Source: Podaxis mareebaensis
Taxonomy: Eukaryota; Basidiomycota; Agaricomycetes; Agaricales; Agaricaceae
Assembly (NCBI GenBank): GCA_018524725.1
Contig: JAEUWP010000449.1
Location: 40,298-104,297 of the forward strand
Direction of reading: 5' to 3'
Length of the DNA stretch: 64,000 nucleotides
Shown here: piece after piece, positions 12,051-25,100 of the stretch
How the letters are laid out: the number at the start of each line of letters is the position of its first letter
Numbering within the stretch: position 1 is the stretch's first letter
Translations under genes and position numbers: made by a program
Notes under the pieces: generated by a model
The model's input: the letters and a program-made list of their open reading frames with translations, nothing else
Told to the model about the DNA's origin: nothing
Databases searched by the model: none

Positions 12051-13994
12051 ATGTCGCCATCTCAGCCGCTCCTTGCTAGTTCAGATACTTGGCAGTATGG
12101 GAATTCCAAACAGGGACCACTCGCAAACCGAAGGAGGCAAATTGGTATTGTCTCCGCTGTGTCCCTCATCTTCAACCGTATAATTGGAACTGGGTATGTC
12201 CCTTGTGTTAAAGGCATCTCGAATTGGCTTTGATTGACTCAAGTTTTCTGTAGCATTTTCGCTACTCCAGCGGGCGTTCTTGCTCTCAGTGGAAGTGTTG
12301 GGTTATCATTGTGTGTGTTTATCCATGGTGACACATGTGGGATTGACACAGGGTGAAACAGATTGCTATGGCTCCTTGGTACTCTTATTGCTGCAGCAGG
12401 GATGCAGGTATACATCGTTTGGGGTACGGTAGGTAGAGGATCAGTTCCGCCTCGGCATTATCTCACTCGAATGGCAGGCGCTTCCCCGAAATGGCGCAGA
12501 GAAGAATTATCTAGAGTATCTCTTTCCCAGACCAGAGCTTTTTATAACATGTGTTTACGCCGCGAGCGTTTCGTTGATGGGTAAGTCTGTTCAAGATCTA
12601 TCGGGGCTACTCCTCTCACAGATGTTATAGGCTGGGCGGCTGCTAATTCTTTGGTTTTTGGAGAATATGCCTTAAAGGCACTGCTTATCCAAGAGCCATC
12701 TTCACTAGTCCTCAAGGTCATGTCCTTCACTTGCGTTACCTCGGCCTTTCTTCTCCATGGAACGGCGCTCAAGTGGGGCCTCCGACTACAGAATATACTT
12801 GGTGTTTTCAAGCTCCTTGTCGTGATGATAATTGCGGCAACTGGGTTTGTTGCTCTTCGAAACGGTATCCCGGAGAGCACTGGACGCCCAGGGGACCGAT
12901 GGAGAGGCCGGGAGAACTTCAAGGATATTTGGGACGGGACAACTGCCAGCGCGTCGTCGATATGTCTGGGCCTATATAATGTGCGTAATGCTCATTCACC
13001 CTGCGTTTGTTTCCTGATTGTTGCTTCTAGGTGATCTGGTCTTACATTGGTTTTTCAAACGTAAATTATGCCCTGTCTGAAGTTCGCAATCCGGCGAGAA
13101 CCATCAGAATAGCAGGTCCTTTGGCCATCGCCGTCGTAGCTGCTCTTTATCTCTTCTCTAATATCGCTTATTTCTCTGGTGCCTCGAAGGATGAAATTGT
13201 GCATTCGGGGCGTTTGGTGGTCGCACTATTGATGCGTAATGTCTGGGGCGAAGATGTGGAGCGATGGGTGGATGCCGGGGTGGCATGTTCTGCTCTTGGG
13301 AACGTTCTCGCCGTGGTGCGTGTTGCTCCTCATGCTAATTATGACGTGAAACTCATTATTGCAGTCGTTTGCCCACGGACGTATAAATCAGGAACTAGGA
13401 AAAGAAGGTGTTTTGCCCTTCAGTAAGCTGTGGGCGTCTAACCGGCCATATGGTACCCCACTTGCAGGGTTAGGCCTACGTTGGTGCTTCCTCAACAGCA
13501 AGGCCTTTGCCCCAGCTAATGTATTTAACAGACTGGTTCCTTTGCATTCTCGTTATATTTTTCGTTCCACCAGGCGACATATACAATTTCATTGTCAATC
13601 TGGTACTTATCTTCGTCATTCGACATACCCCATCCTTCTGATTACTCGAAAAAAATAGGCGTCGTACCCGCTTGCAGTGGTCAATACCACTATTTCCTTT
13701 GGGCTTCTACATCTCTCCCTTTTGAGACCCTCACACGACCAAGAGCGCTGGCATCACCTACCGACAGTCACCCTGATCTCTACCGCCTTCTTCGGGATTG
13801 CAAATGTTTTCCTGTTTGTTGTTCCTCTAATGCGGCCGCCTCCAGGAGCAGAACCTTACGGATCTTTGCCTTATTGGATACACGCTGCCGCGGGTTGGGG
13901 TTTGTTCGGGATAGGTGCGGTCTGGTGGGCTGTTGGAAGAAGGAAGGGCGTAGGTGAGGCAGACAAGTCGGCTGGTCTATGCGATGATTCATGA
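12051..13994 (+). CDS. Amino-acid permease, APC superfamily, high-affinity methionine permease-like
   Basis: Nine exons: 12051-12193, 12254-12310, 12362-12428, 12478-12580, 12631-12980, 13031-13315, 13365-13479, 13532-13602 and 13659-13994. They sum to 1,527 nt (508 aa) without stops. The first helix carries the APC glycine motif IFNRIIGTGIFATPAGVL (about residues 39-56). Downstream segments match fungal methionine permeases: SYIGFSNVNYALSEVRNP, LASNRPYGTPLAGLGLHW-like sequence, and the C-terminal VVPLMRPPPGAEPYGSLPYW. Twelve membrane helices are expected at the plasma membrane for proton-coupled amino-acid uptake. The donor of intron 7 is weak (C|GTTGGT), but it is supported by the identical junction in the tandem pseudogene. 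The next locus is a decayed copy of this gene. Confidence 0.88.
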
Positions 13995-14279
13995 CCTATC
14001 CGTTACCCTCCTTATGTGATAATAGAGGGTCGAACCCTGTTGAACCGAAAAACTGGTCTTTCCATCTATGCCGTGTATCATATATCGTGTATCAACCCCG
14101 TTATTCCGCTGAGAAGGCACTCATTCTTTGTTTGCACTGTCTCCACTGCATCCCCTGATATCATAAGAGTCTAGTGGAATGAATTCTTACGAAACCGCTA
14201 TGCGATTATCATTGGCGCCTACATTGGCGCTTGTACCCTGACTGCCTCCTTGGACACACCTCGCCACGAACAGTACCTT

Positions 14280-16184
14280 ATGGCAGAATTGGAAGCAGAG
14301 TCTCTTCTTACTAGTGCTAGCACCCAGCAATATGGGGCCTCGCAGCCTAATTCTTCTCACCAAAAGAGAGATATTGGCGTTATCTTTGCCGTATTCTTCA
14401 CTTTCAACCGCGCCGTCGGTGCTGGGTGTGTATTCTGTTTCAAGGACTTCTGGCTCTGATCGGTCATCATATAGAATTTTTGCTATTCCTGCTGGTGTTC
14501 CTATCTTCAGTGGGAGCGTTGGGATGTCACTGTGAGTCGTCCTCCACCGGGGATAATTTTTAGCTGAAAAAAGGCAGGGTATTATGGGTTCTCGGTGCAA
14601 TGGTCGCCTCCACGGGGATGCAGGTTTATATCGTATGGGGAACAGTGAGTAGAAGCTTATACTTGTCTCCCTGGTGCTGATGGTGACCATAGGCTTTCCC
14701 TAAAAATGGCGGAAAGAAGAACTATTTGGCATATCTCTTTCCTCATCCGAGACGACTCATCATATAGGTGTGCGCATATAATGTTTCATTAATGGGTACT
14801 TTGGTCCTTGTCGTGCAGGGCCGAACAGTATTAACTCATACGTGGCATAGCCTGGGCAGTCGGCGGTGCAACTATTTTCGGAGAGTATATCTGCAAGGCT
14901 CTCTTTAATTGTGAACCATTGCCGGGTCTTCTGAAGCTAGCCTCCTTCGCTTGTGTCACCTTCGCTTTCCTTCTTCATGGAACAGCACTCAGATGGGGAC
15001 TGCGATTGCAGAACCTGTTGGGATGTATCAAGCTCCTCATAATCTTCGTCATTGTCACCATTGGATATGTTGCCTTTCATAATGGCATTCCAGCATAGGC
15101 AGTCACCAAATGATCACTGGAGAGCGCAGAGAAATTTCCATGACGTTTGGGAGGGAATGAATGGAAGTGCTGCTTCACTATGCATGGGCTTGTACAGTGT
15201 GCGATTCCTTCATCGTATCGAGACTCGTTTTTTGATTTTTCTACTGGCCATTTGGCCGTTTGCCAGATTCTCAAATGTAAACTAAGTGCTTTCGGAAGTG
15301 CACAACCCAGCAAGAACAATCTGAATAGCAGGACCCCTGGCTCTCGCCGTCGTAGCAACACTTTATATCTTACCAAACATTGCCTACTTTTCCGGTGCTT
15401 CAAAAGAAGAGATAGCAAGCTGGGGAAGATTGATGGTTGCACTACTGATGGAAAATATCTTGGATGAAGGCGTCGAGCGTTGGGTGGACTTTGGAGTCAC
15501 GTCGTCTTCCTTTGGAAATGTTCTTGCTATGGTCCGTCATTGCGTATTCACACCGTAGTGAAGCTCTTAATGTTTCACAGTCATTCTCTCAGGGTCGGGT
15601 AAGCCAAGAATTAGAGAAAGATGGTGCTTTATCGTTCAGCGAACTCTTTGCATCAAACCGGCCATGCAATGCCCCACTCGCGGGGCTCGGCTTACGTCTG
15701 TTCCTTCTCGCCTTTTAGTGTATCCATTCACTAACGCATACTAGATTGGTTTCTGTGCGTCCTCGTCCTTTTCTTCGTCCCTGCAGGCAACGCCTACAAC
15801 TTTGTCATCAACGTTGTACTGTATGTCCAACCCTCGATGTCAATTTGATGGTTCCGAGTAATGATTATTTCTAGATCACGTGCTCACTCACAATCGTCAA
15901 TGCCATAAGATCCTTTGGAATTATATACATCTATTTTTCGCAAACTTTCGCTCTCCCATTTACACCACCATTGCCGTTAGGCATCGTCTATCCTTGTATA
16001 CCTTTATTTCTGCCACATTCTTCGGGACAGCAAACATTTTCTTGCTCACAATGCCTCTCGCGAAGCCTCCTCCAGGAGCGGAGCCATATCAATATCTACT
16101 TTACTGGACCATGTTGCTGGAGGGTGGGGCGTGTTTGCGATTGGTGGGATCAGGTGGGTCATCAGACGGAAGGCATGGGATTAA
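14280..16184 (+). pseudogene. Decayed tandem copy of the methionine-permease-like gene
   Basis: Collinear with the intact permease 285 bp upstream and with the same exon order. Exon 1 begins MAELEAESLLTSAST, and the first helix (FNRAVGAGIFAIPAGVP) is still readable across two introns. Damage is clear: an in-frame TAG near 14764 (after PRRLII), a TAG near 15096 (after HNGIPA), a frameshift before RQSPNDHWRAQRNF, TAA within FSNVN-stop-VLSEV near 15283, and TGA within ARTI-stop-IAGPL near 15323. The C-terminus (MPLAKPPPGAEPYQYLLYW) remains recognisable up to a TAA near 16182. Several independent lesions argue against sequencing error. The gene is most simply a tandem duplicate that lost selection. 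Confidence 0.85.
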
Positions 16185-16552
16185 TGGTCAAACGCTAACG
16201 TTTTTAGTGCAAGATGATGAGGTCATTTATTCATATGTTTCACTATACCGGAATACTACACAGCGGTCATTTCCGCGCAACAACATGAAACCTCCATAAG
16301 AGGGAGGTAACGATAGTAAGACGGACATATGCACAGATAATAATACACTTCTCCTGATATTCCCTTCGACGCCGTTGGTTTGATGCTAAGGAGTGTAAAA
16401 ACGGTCAAGAAAACTGGAACGAAGTGGTAATCAACGAATCAACGAATCAACATTCACTTCCCTTCAGCCCTGAGTACGACGGATAGCGAAATCATGCTAT
16501 TGGGGACTCACCCGGAGGCGCTTCCGCCAGAACCAAGACGTGCATAGAACTG

Positions 16553-18886
16553 TCAAGCCTTCTTAGTCGTCTTCGTTCTGGCGGGAGTCTGCTTCGAAGT
16601 CTGAACGACTGCCGAAAGTTTGGCCCGTGTATAAAGCCTCTTTGCCTCATCACTCATTGCGTTGTCTTCATGTGAGACCTTGAAGTGCTGTTAAAGGTCC
16701 AGCTAAGCTATGTGCATCAGACCTGCAGGGCTAGATTGAACGAACCTCCATGGTCTTCTTCTTGCCCAACGTCTTATGGCAGAGGTGACAATAACGATTC
16801 GCTTTGTGTTTTTTCGACGTCAAGTGCACAGAATAGATGTCGATGGAGTCGATCTTTTTCTTGCAACACTTTTGAGGAACCTGACGACTGTGCATAGAGC
16901 TGAGATGCTACAGCAAACATGAGATCTCCAAATTTGTTACTATGTGGATCAATGGCACCTGCTTTAACTCCAACTGGTTGCCGCAGTTGCTAGTTGGACA
17001 GAATGGACACCACTTGTGCATCGTGAGATGACAATTCAACTGGAATGCACTGGCAAAGGTAACTTTGCAATTCGGACAGCATAACTCGCGGACTTCCCCT
17101 GATTTGACTGCAGCTGGGGACGTTGACGTGGAAAGCTGTGAGGCCTTCGAGGATTGCGGTCTAGTGTGAGGCGCCTGGGGCCTAGTGCGCCTATACGCTT
17201 GTAGCGCTTCATCGTCGAATGCTCTATCTCCATGAGAGGATATGAGATGCTGTGGAAGATTGGTCAGCAACAACGGGACATCCGAGTCTCTTATTTGCAG
17301 ACCTGGTTTAACAATTTGAGTGTCATGAAGTCCTGGTGGCACAATCGGCATAGAGCCTCGCCACTCTCGTGTTTCTTGCCTGCTAAATGGTGTATAAACG
17401 TATCAACGGCCCGACCGATGACCTTGGCACAGCACGTTTGAGGTATCTGGCCTTGATGCATCGAGGTCATATGCTGCGCTAGGAATGAGAACACGTGGAA
17501 AGAGTGTGGGCGACGCTCACCTCTTTGAGTACTACCTCATTTTTCTCTTGGGTTGTGCGACACAGAGGACACCAGGCGTGCCCAGAGAGATGTTTGTTCA
17601 ATTCACGGACATCCGAAAAGGTGGCCTTACAACAATAACAGTAGAACTCGCAAGTTTCTGAGTGTAGGGTCTCAGCGACCCGTACGGCTTTTAACACGGG
17701 CGGTTGAGGTACCAATGGCTTGTGTGCAGAGTTCGAGCCGATCTGTCCCGGTTTGGCTGGAGTGTCGGTAATATTGATTCGAGCGGATTGTTGACTTTCG
17801 AGCTTGTGTTTGGGGGTAGTAGCGGCTATCGGTGACGGCTGTACGACTTTCGGTGCTGGTGTGGCTGGGACTTGCGTTCCGTTAACCGGAGGTATCACTG
17901 AGGGCTCGGGGAGTATACACCGTTTTGTCGCTTGGTCTCCAGGTGCATTTCCGTGGGAGGACATAAAATGCTACAAACATCACGTCGGTAGCTGCGAAGT
18001 TTTAGGGTATATAGACGAACCTCAAGTAGCATCTTGAACATAGTGAAACCTTGGCCACAAAGCCGGCAGTAGTACTCCGCCAGTCCACGGTGCGCCTTTC
18101 CTTTGAGATGAGATATATATGCCTCGATGTCCCGACTTATAATCTTCTCACAACACGTTGTAGGAATCGGGTGTGCTGAAGTAATGTGCTGACCTCTGAA
18201 TGAGAGCATGTCAGGGAAAGAAGAAGAGCGTTGTTCACCTTTCTGAACTGGTACCCGTTCTTGATCTGTACCGTATGGCATAAAGGGCACCAGTTGTGTC
18301 TATCAAAATGCTTGTTTAACTCGCAAGCATCTGGGAAAGTGATTTCGCAGATGTGGCAATGGGATTTGTGAACTTGTACTGAGGATGGAGTCCTTGCGAC
18401 TGTTGTGGTCTCCAAGGGGGGCATTCGGGGTACCGAACCAGGCCGAAGACCGGAAGCCATCTGCTCCTGCTTGCTTGGCGGATTAATGGAAAGTGTTTGG
18501 ACGGATTTGTGGGTCCCATCGTGTAGCTCCTCTGGAACTGTCTGCACTTCGACGTCGACTTTTGAAGCCCGCGGGGTCGTCGGTGTAATGGGGACATCGG
18601 AGTAGTCCGAGTCCGAGTCCGAGTCCGAGCCCAGATGCTGTGAAAGTGGGTGAGCCGAGTTGTAGTGCTGCAGGGTAGCGAGATTTGTCGTCAATGGGGT
18701 GTCAATCTGTGGCGATCACATTGAGGAACTCACGAGAGCGAGAGCTACGTCGTCTTCGAATAGTGCCTTGCAAAAGTAGCACTCATAAGGGTCATGATAA
18801 AGGATAGAACAGTGTTGCTTAAGGGCTTGCACGCCTTCAAACACACGACAACAGCTTGAGCACTGAAACCACAAAGCGCTCGACAT
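16553..18886 (-). CDS. C2H2 zinc-finger protein, 8 exons (652 aa)
   Basis: Minus-strand exons: 18886-18734, 18667-18239, 18188-18021, 17970-17521, 17473-17303, 17249-16959, 16907-16746 and 16687-16553. Every exon length is a multiple of three. The start is MSSALWFQCSSCCRVFEG and the end TPARTKTTKKA. The protein alternates C2H2-type fingers (for example CHICEITFPDACELNKHFDRH and CYCCKATFSDVRELNKHLSGH, each followed by a WCPLC half-finger) with low-complexity linkers, including an Asp/Ser run made by a GAGTCC-type microsatellite near 18600-18630. All seven introns are phase 0 and sit immediately before a His codon, so each interrupts a finger between its Cys pair and His pair. Such proteins are usually nuclear nucleic-acid binders; the target is unknown. 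A shorter paralogue lies at 30843-32016. Exon 2's donor has a weaker alternative. Confidence 0.82.
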
Positions 18887-19795
18887 CGGGAGTGGTGGAG
18901 AGAAGGGAAGCGGGGTTAGAAGGGTGAGATACGCCTGAGTAATGACGTTGATCTATTATAAGCAGCGCCGAGGCCACCCCAGGTTACATGTGTGGTCATA
19001 CACTGGACCGGTGAATCAATATCTACTTACAGATGGTCTTATCGAAGCACTGTACTGATTAGAACTTTTTGCTCGTAAAAACACCTCGTTCACCGGTGCA
19101 ATGGAGAGATGAACCGACAGAGAGATCCTGTACAAGCGAGGCAGGAGGCTCAAAAAGTCCTCCCATCGACCATGATGTCCATCGGTACCATTCTCATAAA
19201 CAATGTGACAGGTTGTGGGTCTCGAGTTCAAACTAGAAGTTGCTTGCCCTGGAGCTTGTCTCTAAGTCTACCGCAGATTGCGCCTGGTTAGTTGATTTAT
19301 GCGGGCCGGTGGAATGCACAAACCCCATCAGCAAAACATCTAAAAGATGTTATTGGCTTGGAGACCTTAAGAAACTCTGACATCACTTTGTGCATATCAG
19401 ATACTTAGAAAATGTTGGCCCTGAGAATGCCAAGCAAATGAATTCATGTACTGAAATTACCAGATAAAAAACATCCTTGTGAGATACTGTCTAACTGGGT
19501 AAAAGCATGTTGGTGAGATGACCAGCATGTTACCATCATCTGTGGAACAATGATATATTAAACCATCATTATCAATGCATGACCATCATAGACCCATCAT
19601 TGTAAACACCTTACCATCATTTAGGTATCTTTTTGATGACCTTATCATTATTGAGGGGCTGGAATTAAATACTTTGAAGTGCAAGGGAGATGCCTTTGTG
19701 TATTAAGAAAGGACTTATGAGGACTTAGAACTGACCTCTCCCTCTAATGAGACAAAGCAGGTAGTGGGCTATATATTATAATATTGCAAGGCCTA
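18887..19795. other. Intergenic, repeat-like, AT-rich
   Basis: No gene recognised. Between about 19520 and 19650 the word CCATCAT or TACCATCAT recurs at least five times at irregular spacing, suggesting remnants of a dispersed repeat. It leads directly into the tRNA-like unit at 19800. Confidence 0.4.
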
Positions 19796-19799
19796 GTAA

Positions 19800-19878
19800 G
19801 CCCTGATAGCTCAACTGGATAATTGTCTGGCTCTTCCCAGGAGGTCTTGGGTTCAAGTCCTGGTCTGGCCAATTCTAA
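19800..19878 (+). repeat. tRNA-derived SINE-like unit, left part (interrupted by gypsy element)
   Basis: Contains a pol III box A-like TAGCTCAACTGG near 19806 and a box B-like GGTTCAAGTCC near 19851 at tRNA-like spacing. The acceptor and D stems do not pair well, so it is not a functional tRNA. A related unit follows after the retrotransposon at 29362-29440, with CTCAA and GGTTCAAGTCC conserved. This suggests a dimeric SINE-like repeat split by the insertion. Confidence 0.5.
19874..19878 (+). repeat. 5 bp target-site duplication (TCTAA), left copy
   Basis: TCTAA directly abuts the left LTR, and the identical TCTAA follows the right LTR at 29354-29358. Five bp is the usual duplication length for Ty3/gypsy integrases. 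Confidence 0.93.
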
Positions 19879-20688
19879 TGTTACAAGGTTTCTTCTTTGG
19901 CTAAGCAGCGCCTAAGCTGGAGCCTATCCTTGTAAGTGAGTCGAGCAGAGATCCTTGTCCTGTACAGGTCTGAAGGAGCTGCTCTGTTTAACCTCAGGTG
20001 GCTATTCACATTGTCACTAGGCAGTGAACTCGTATAGATCGCTTACTCTGTAGGACACGATGTTGGAGAGAAGCCTTGGAGGGAAAAGCTGCACACAAGG
20101 GCGAAGAGATGTAGACTTAAAGAGGTAATATGACTCAAGGACTTATTCAAGTTCCAAGAGAAGGTAACACAACTCTTTAAGATTAGACTTGGCTAATCTA
20201 CATGTCCAGGTGATGTACATATACAAGTCCTATGACTACTTAAGGAAGTAGATCAATAGTAACATAGAGGCTGAATAAAAGCAACATATACACTAAAGGG
20301 GAATAGGGCATAGGGCATATGAAAGTAGAGAAGGAATGCATATGGTAGGAGACGAAAGTCTGCAAGGGTGAACATAATTGATGCGAACACAAGTATGTCG
20401 AAAGAGACGAAACTGATACCTTGTCCTAATATAGAAGAATGTCTGAAATAGGAAGTAGTAAGTTTGATGTCCAATCACAAATCGTCATCGCATGGAAAGT
20501 ATACTCCGTGGTAGCAACACGCTTCGTCTACCTTCTCACACATTTCCCAATCAAGTGTCTGATGCAACTCCGTGGTTTCCTGCCAGAGGCTTATCATCAT
20601 GTGTTTCATCAAATCCCACTCTTCGTAAGACTGCTGCTCGGGCTCTTCGGTCTCCTCAGTGTTCTCGGAGTCTGCAATATTCGTAACA
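19879..20688 (-). repeat. 3' LTR of gypsy element (810 bp)
   Basis: Matches 28544-29353 over the full length at a constant offset of 8,665 bp with no indels. Differences seen by eye (about 12) are all substitutions, mostly transitions. In sense orientation it begins TGTTACGAATATTGC and ends CCTTGTAACA. Confidence 0.95.
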
Positions 20689-22190
20689 TGATCCCCTTCA
20701 TAATGTCGAGTGTCCTCACTCAACTCAGTGACTCCTGGTAACGTTTTCATCATCGTAAGGATATTCATACATTCCCTCTCCTGCGTCGTCCATGACACTT
20801 CGGAGGGTGCATTCGATTGATCGAGCTGACCGTTGTCGAGGGCGAATGCGTCAGTCAGAGGCTCTGGGGACGATGGTGGTATTGATGGTGTGACGGGAGA
20901 GGCGTGGAGGAGATCTGTCATGGCGTTCATCAACGAATCTAGGTCCTTGGATGTTGTTGGCAGTGGTAAGGCCTGCCCAAAGGAGAGTGTGACATTGGTT
21001 GTGGCGCGGACGAACGGGCAAAGGAGATCTTGAGTCTCCTGACATTGGGGGTCGAGTTGCAGAGGAGGAGGAAGCTGGTAAGGGGAGAGCTGGGGAATGA
21101 GCATTCTGGGATCGATTGTCTGAGGGAGGGCTAGTTCCTCATCCACCATCCTGCTGCCCGGTAGTGGCAGTGTGTTCGGCGAGTCTGGCCATGGCGAGCT
21201 GGGCTCGGTCGGCGAGGATTCTGGCATAATGGAATGGTGGTCGGATTCTGACAGGGTTAAGGAAACAATACTTCTGGTAGTGCCCTGGGGCGTAGTGGCG
21301 GCAGAAGGGGCAATAGTATCTGTCGCATTGATCCGCCCTATGACCCACATTGCTACATTGATAGCAGGTGGCGCGTTGGTCGGATATGGTGAGGATAGGG
21401 CTGTCTGTGATAACAGATTCTGGATTTCCAGAAGTTCTTGTTTTGGGGTGTTGTCAATCCACATCATGAAGTTGCTCGGATACTGAAGTGGTTCCTTGGT
21501 TCTGTCGGGGCAAGGGGTTGTGAGTAACGTTGCCAGATCTAAGTCCAGTTTGTGGGTGGAGAAAAGCAGATACGTCCTCTCATGCTTGCAGAATCGCGTG
21601 GTGGGCGCCTTGGAGGTATCGCCTTTCTTGATCAAGTCCTGGCAAGTCAATAACCTGAGTAAGGCAGGCACTGACTTCGTCAGCCAGTCTGTTAGCATGG
21701 AGCTGGCAATGTATTGCATTAAACCAAGTCGACCTGAAAGAGTCGAATACTTCAGTTGATTGATTACCACACTCAAGAGTGGTCCTTGCTCGGGAAAAGG
21801 CATCTTCATATAGAGAGTTGAGTCGTACTGCAGTAGAAAGAGCAGCATCGCTTGTTTCTTGTAAGGCACAAGGCAAAAGGGTTCGCCTTTGGGCGCTTTG
21901 TGCTTCATGTAATTGGAATGCCTTGGATATCTGGTGCCTGACTTCTGCGATGTCAGTGACTTGTCTTTGTTGCTCTTCATAGCGAAGGGACTCGGGGGTA
22001 GAGGGACGATCTTCAGGGGAAGGTGTCGGTTCGTGAGTAAGGGGAGTAGGTGGAACGGAAATAAGAGTTTGAGATGATGCTCGGGTGAATGAAGTGTTAG
22101 AAGTGGGAGTAGTTGGGTAGTCGGTAGTTGTAGTGTCGTTGGAAGTGAAAGACATTTGAATAGCTTGAGTTTTAGTGGAGGTTGTGTCAT
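20475..22190 (-). pseudogene. Extra third ORF of the gypsy element, CCHC zinc-knuckle protein, frame-damaged
   Basis: Downstream of the chromodomain lies a coding region that does not belong to standard gag-pol. One frame (22155-21580, start MSFTSNDTTTT) reads as a Ser/Thr/Pro-rich then helical, gag-like protein. The same frame resumes at about 21380-21139 with a CCHC knuckle CYQCSNVGHRADQC and a second Cys/His cluster CPFCRHYAPGHYQKYC. The stretch between, and the last 230 codons, read better in another frame (22190-20475), which is itself uninterrupted for 571 codons. I infer about three small indels in one ancestral ORF. The ATG of the 22190 frame overlaps the pol stop as ATGA. The final part crosses the purine tract and runs about 214 bp into the LTR. 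Function is unknown; a nucleic-acid-binding accessory protein is an inference. Confidence 0.6.
20693..20699 (-). other. Polypurine tract of gypsy element
   Basis: In the sense direction the bases before the 3' LTR read GAAGGGGATCA followed by TGTTACG. The AAGGGGA run is the expected plus-strand primer. It lies inside the open frame that extends from the extra ORF into the LTR. Confidence 0.6.
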
Positions 22191-25100
22191 AGTTTATAAG
22201 CGTCGAGGAGGGTCTTGGAATTGCGCAGGTCTGTCGAATTTTGCCAGGTTCGTTCCGATTCTGGATATCCCTTCCAATGCACTAGAAACTCTAAACCTCA
22301 TCTTCTGGTGTGACAGTGCGCCACTATGGCTTTGACTTCCCATTCTTCTTCTCCTTGGATAAGGTCAGGTGGGGGCCTTGAGAAGTGTTTGCCATAAATG
22401 TCGTTTTCAGTGATGGGATAGAGGTATTGGACGTGGAAGACGTTGTGGATCTTCCAGCTCTTGGGAAGAGATAGCTCGTAGGATATGTTTCCATGTTTCC
22501 TAACAACGGTGAACGGGCCTAGTCGACGGGCAGCGATTTTCCTTGACGCAACCTGAATGGGCAAGTTTCGAGCGTCGAGCCAAACTTTCTGGCCAGGTTC
22601 TATTTTTGGCAGCATGCGCGTTTGTGTCCGTTCTGTCATAATTTTGCGTGAGATCTCATGTGCTATTTTTGCCACTTCTCGGATATTTATAATCCAGTTC
22701 ATTCTTTCTTCGGCTGATGGGGAGTTTGTCGGTGCTAGCTCGGTTGGGAAGGCTTTGAGGGGGTGACCATACATAAGTTCAAATGGCGTTTGCTGGCGGT
22801 TGGCGTGTGTTCTGGAGTTGTGGGAGAATTCAACTAAAGGAAGGTGTTCGGGCCAGGTGTGGGGGTTTTGAGTGCAATAGGCTGATAGGTACATCTCGAT
22901 TTCTTGATTAAATCATTTGGTTGATCTGTCCGATTGAGGGTGATAGGCGGTGGAGGGGGCATGATCGATATTCAGCTTCTTGAACATGGCTTGTATTGAT
23001 TTGGCCATAAATCGGGGATCTCTGTCCAAAATGATTTTATCGGGTACACCTGTGCGAATGAACACGTGTTTGATCAAGATGTCTGCAATTTGATCGGCAG
23101 TGGCAGATTTGGAAGTGGGTACTATGATTATCCCCTTCATAAGACCGTGGTCCACCACGGACAATATTGCATCATATCCGTTGGACTCGGGGAGGTCGGT
23201 GATGAGGTCCATGGACATCTGGGTGAAAGGCCATGATGATCGGGGACCTGGAATCGGTTGGAGAGGAGGTTTCAAGGGCCGTCAGTTGATCTTATATTGT
23301 TGGCAGGTAGGGCATCCTTTCACATAGTTTGTGATGTAGGCGCGAATGCCAGGCCAGGTGACGTATTCTTGAAGTTTCCTGAGGGTTTCAGCGACTCCAG
23401 GGTGTCCCGCAGCTGGTGCATCGTGTACACACTGCAATAAGTGCTTCTTAAGCGCGGAGTCCATGGGAAGTTGGATGCGACCTTCTTGATCCAGTTCTAT
23501 GGTTCTGTCTTTTCCTTTTTGAGCTTCATTTTCAACATCAGGGTCTATGATGTTGATTTCGTCGTTTTCTCCTGAATTTGCCAATTTCGCATTAGCATTG
23601 GTAAAGTCACTAGTTTGAAACTTCTCTAGTGGGATGGCTGCCTTCGTTGTTTCGAGCTCCGTGTCTTTACTTGTTGTGGCGTGGTCTGGTCTTCTAGACA
23701 AAGCATCGGCGGTGCAGTTCTTAGATCCGGGAATGTGGCGAATCTTGATTTTATGAGCACTGATCACGGCGGACCATCTGATGGTTCGTCTTGACAATTT
23801 CGATGGTTTGGCCCAGTGAATGATGTTGTCGTGATCTGTCCATATTGTTGTTTCATAGGGTGACCCGTCGATGTAATGACACCATTCTTGTAATGCATGG
23901 ATGATGGCTAGAAACTCTTGTTCCGATGCATGGTAATTCCATTCGGCTGGAGAAAATGGTTTGGAGTAATAGAAGCATGGGTGTAACACACTGTTTGAGT
24001 CTTTCTGGAGAAGAACTGCTCCAGACGCATAAGCGGACGCATTAGTTTGAATTTCGAAGGGTTTGGTAGGATCCGGGGTAATTAAAACAGGTTCTTCCAG
24101 GAACCGTTGCTTTAGTTTTCTAAATGCGTCGTCAGCTTCTTTTGTCCATTTAAAAGGAGTGTTGGACTTCTTCAGAAGTGCATTAAGGGGTAAAGACAGG
24201 TGGGCGTAGTGCTTGATGAATTTGCGATAGAAGTTGCAGAACCCAATGAATTTCCATATGTCATGGACCGTTTTGGGCGTGGGCCAGTCTGCTATTCCTT
24301 TCAGCTTGGCGGGATCCATTTTTACTTCATTCAGAGAGATGATGAATCCTAGATAAGTGAGGGTTGTCTTCTCGAATTCGCATTTCTCCAGTTTGAGGTA
24401 GAGATCATGCCTTCGCAAGATCTTAAATACTTCTTTTGTGGTCTTCCATAGTTTGGCTTTGGTAGGGGTGTGGATAAGGATGTCGTCCATATAGACGATG
24501 ACCTTGTTCTGCACGATAAGGGGGGCGAGGATGGTATCCATCATGTTTTGGAATGTAGCTGGACTATTGCACATTCCGAAAAACATGACTGTGGGTTTGA
24601 ATAATCCTCGATGGGTGCAGAAAGCTCCTTTCCATCTGTCTTCTTCAACAATTTGAACATTGTTGTAGCTGAGCCTGACGTCGAGTGCGGTGAAGTATTT
24701 TGATCCTCGTAGCTTGTCGAGTATGGATTGGATGGAGGGAATAGGATAGCCATTCTTGACTGTATGCTCGTTGAGGTAACGGTAGTCCTGACAGGGCCTG
24801 AGTTTTCCATCTTTCTTCGAGACAAAGAAAAATGGTGAGGCCATGGGCGACTTTGAGGGTCTGATATATCCTTTCGCAAGGTTTTCTTCGAGGAATTTGT
24901 CGAGCTCCTTTTCTTCAGCAAGGGAGAGCTTGTAGGAGGGGAAAGCTTTTGGTACGAAGCTTTCTTTGGTTTCGATCCGATGGTCCCATTGTCGAGTGGG
25001 GGGGAATCTTTCGCTTTTCTTTTGAGAGAAAAGGTTGAGGTATTCACGGAATTCCCGGGGAACTATTTTCTCGGGATCAGTTTCCTTCTTCTGCTCTCCT

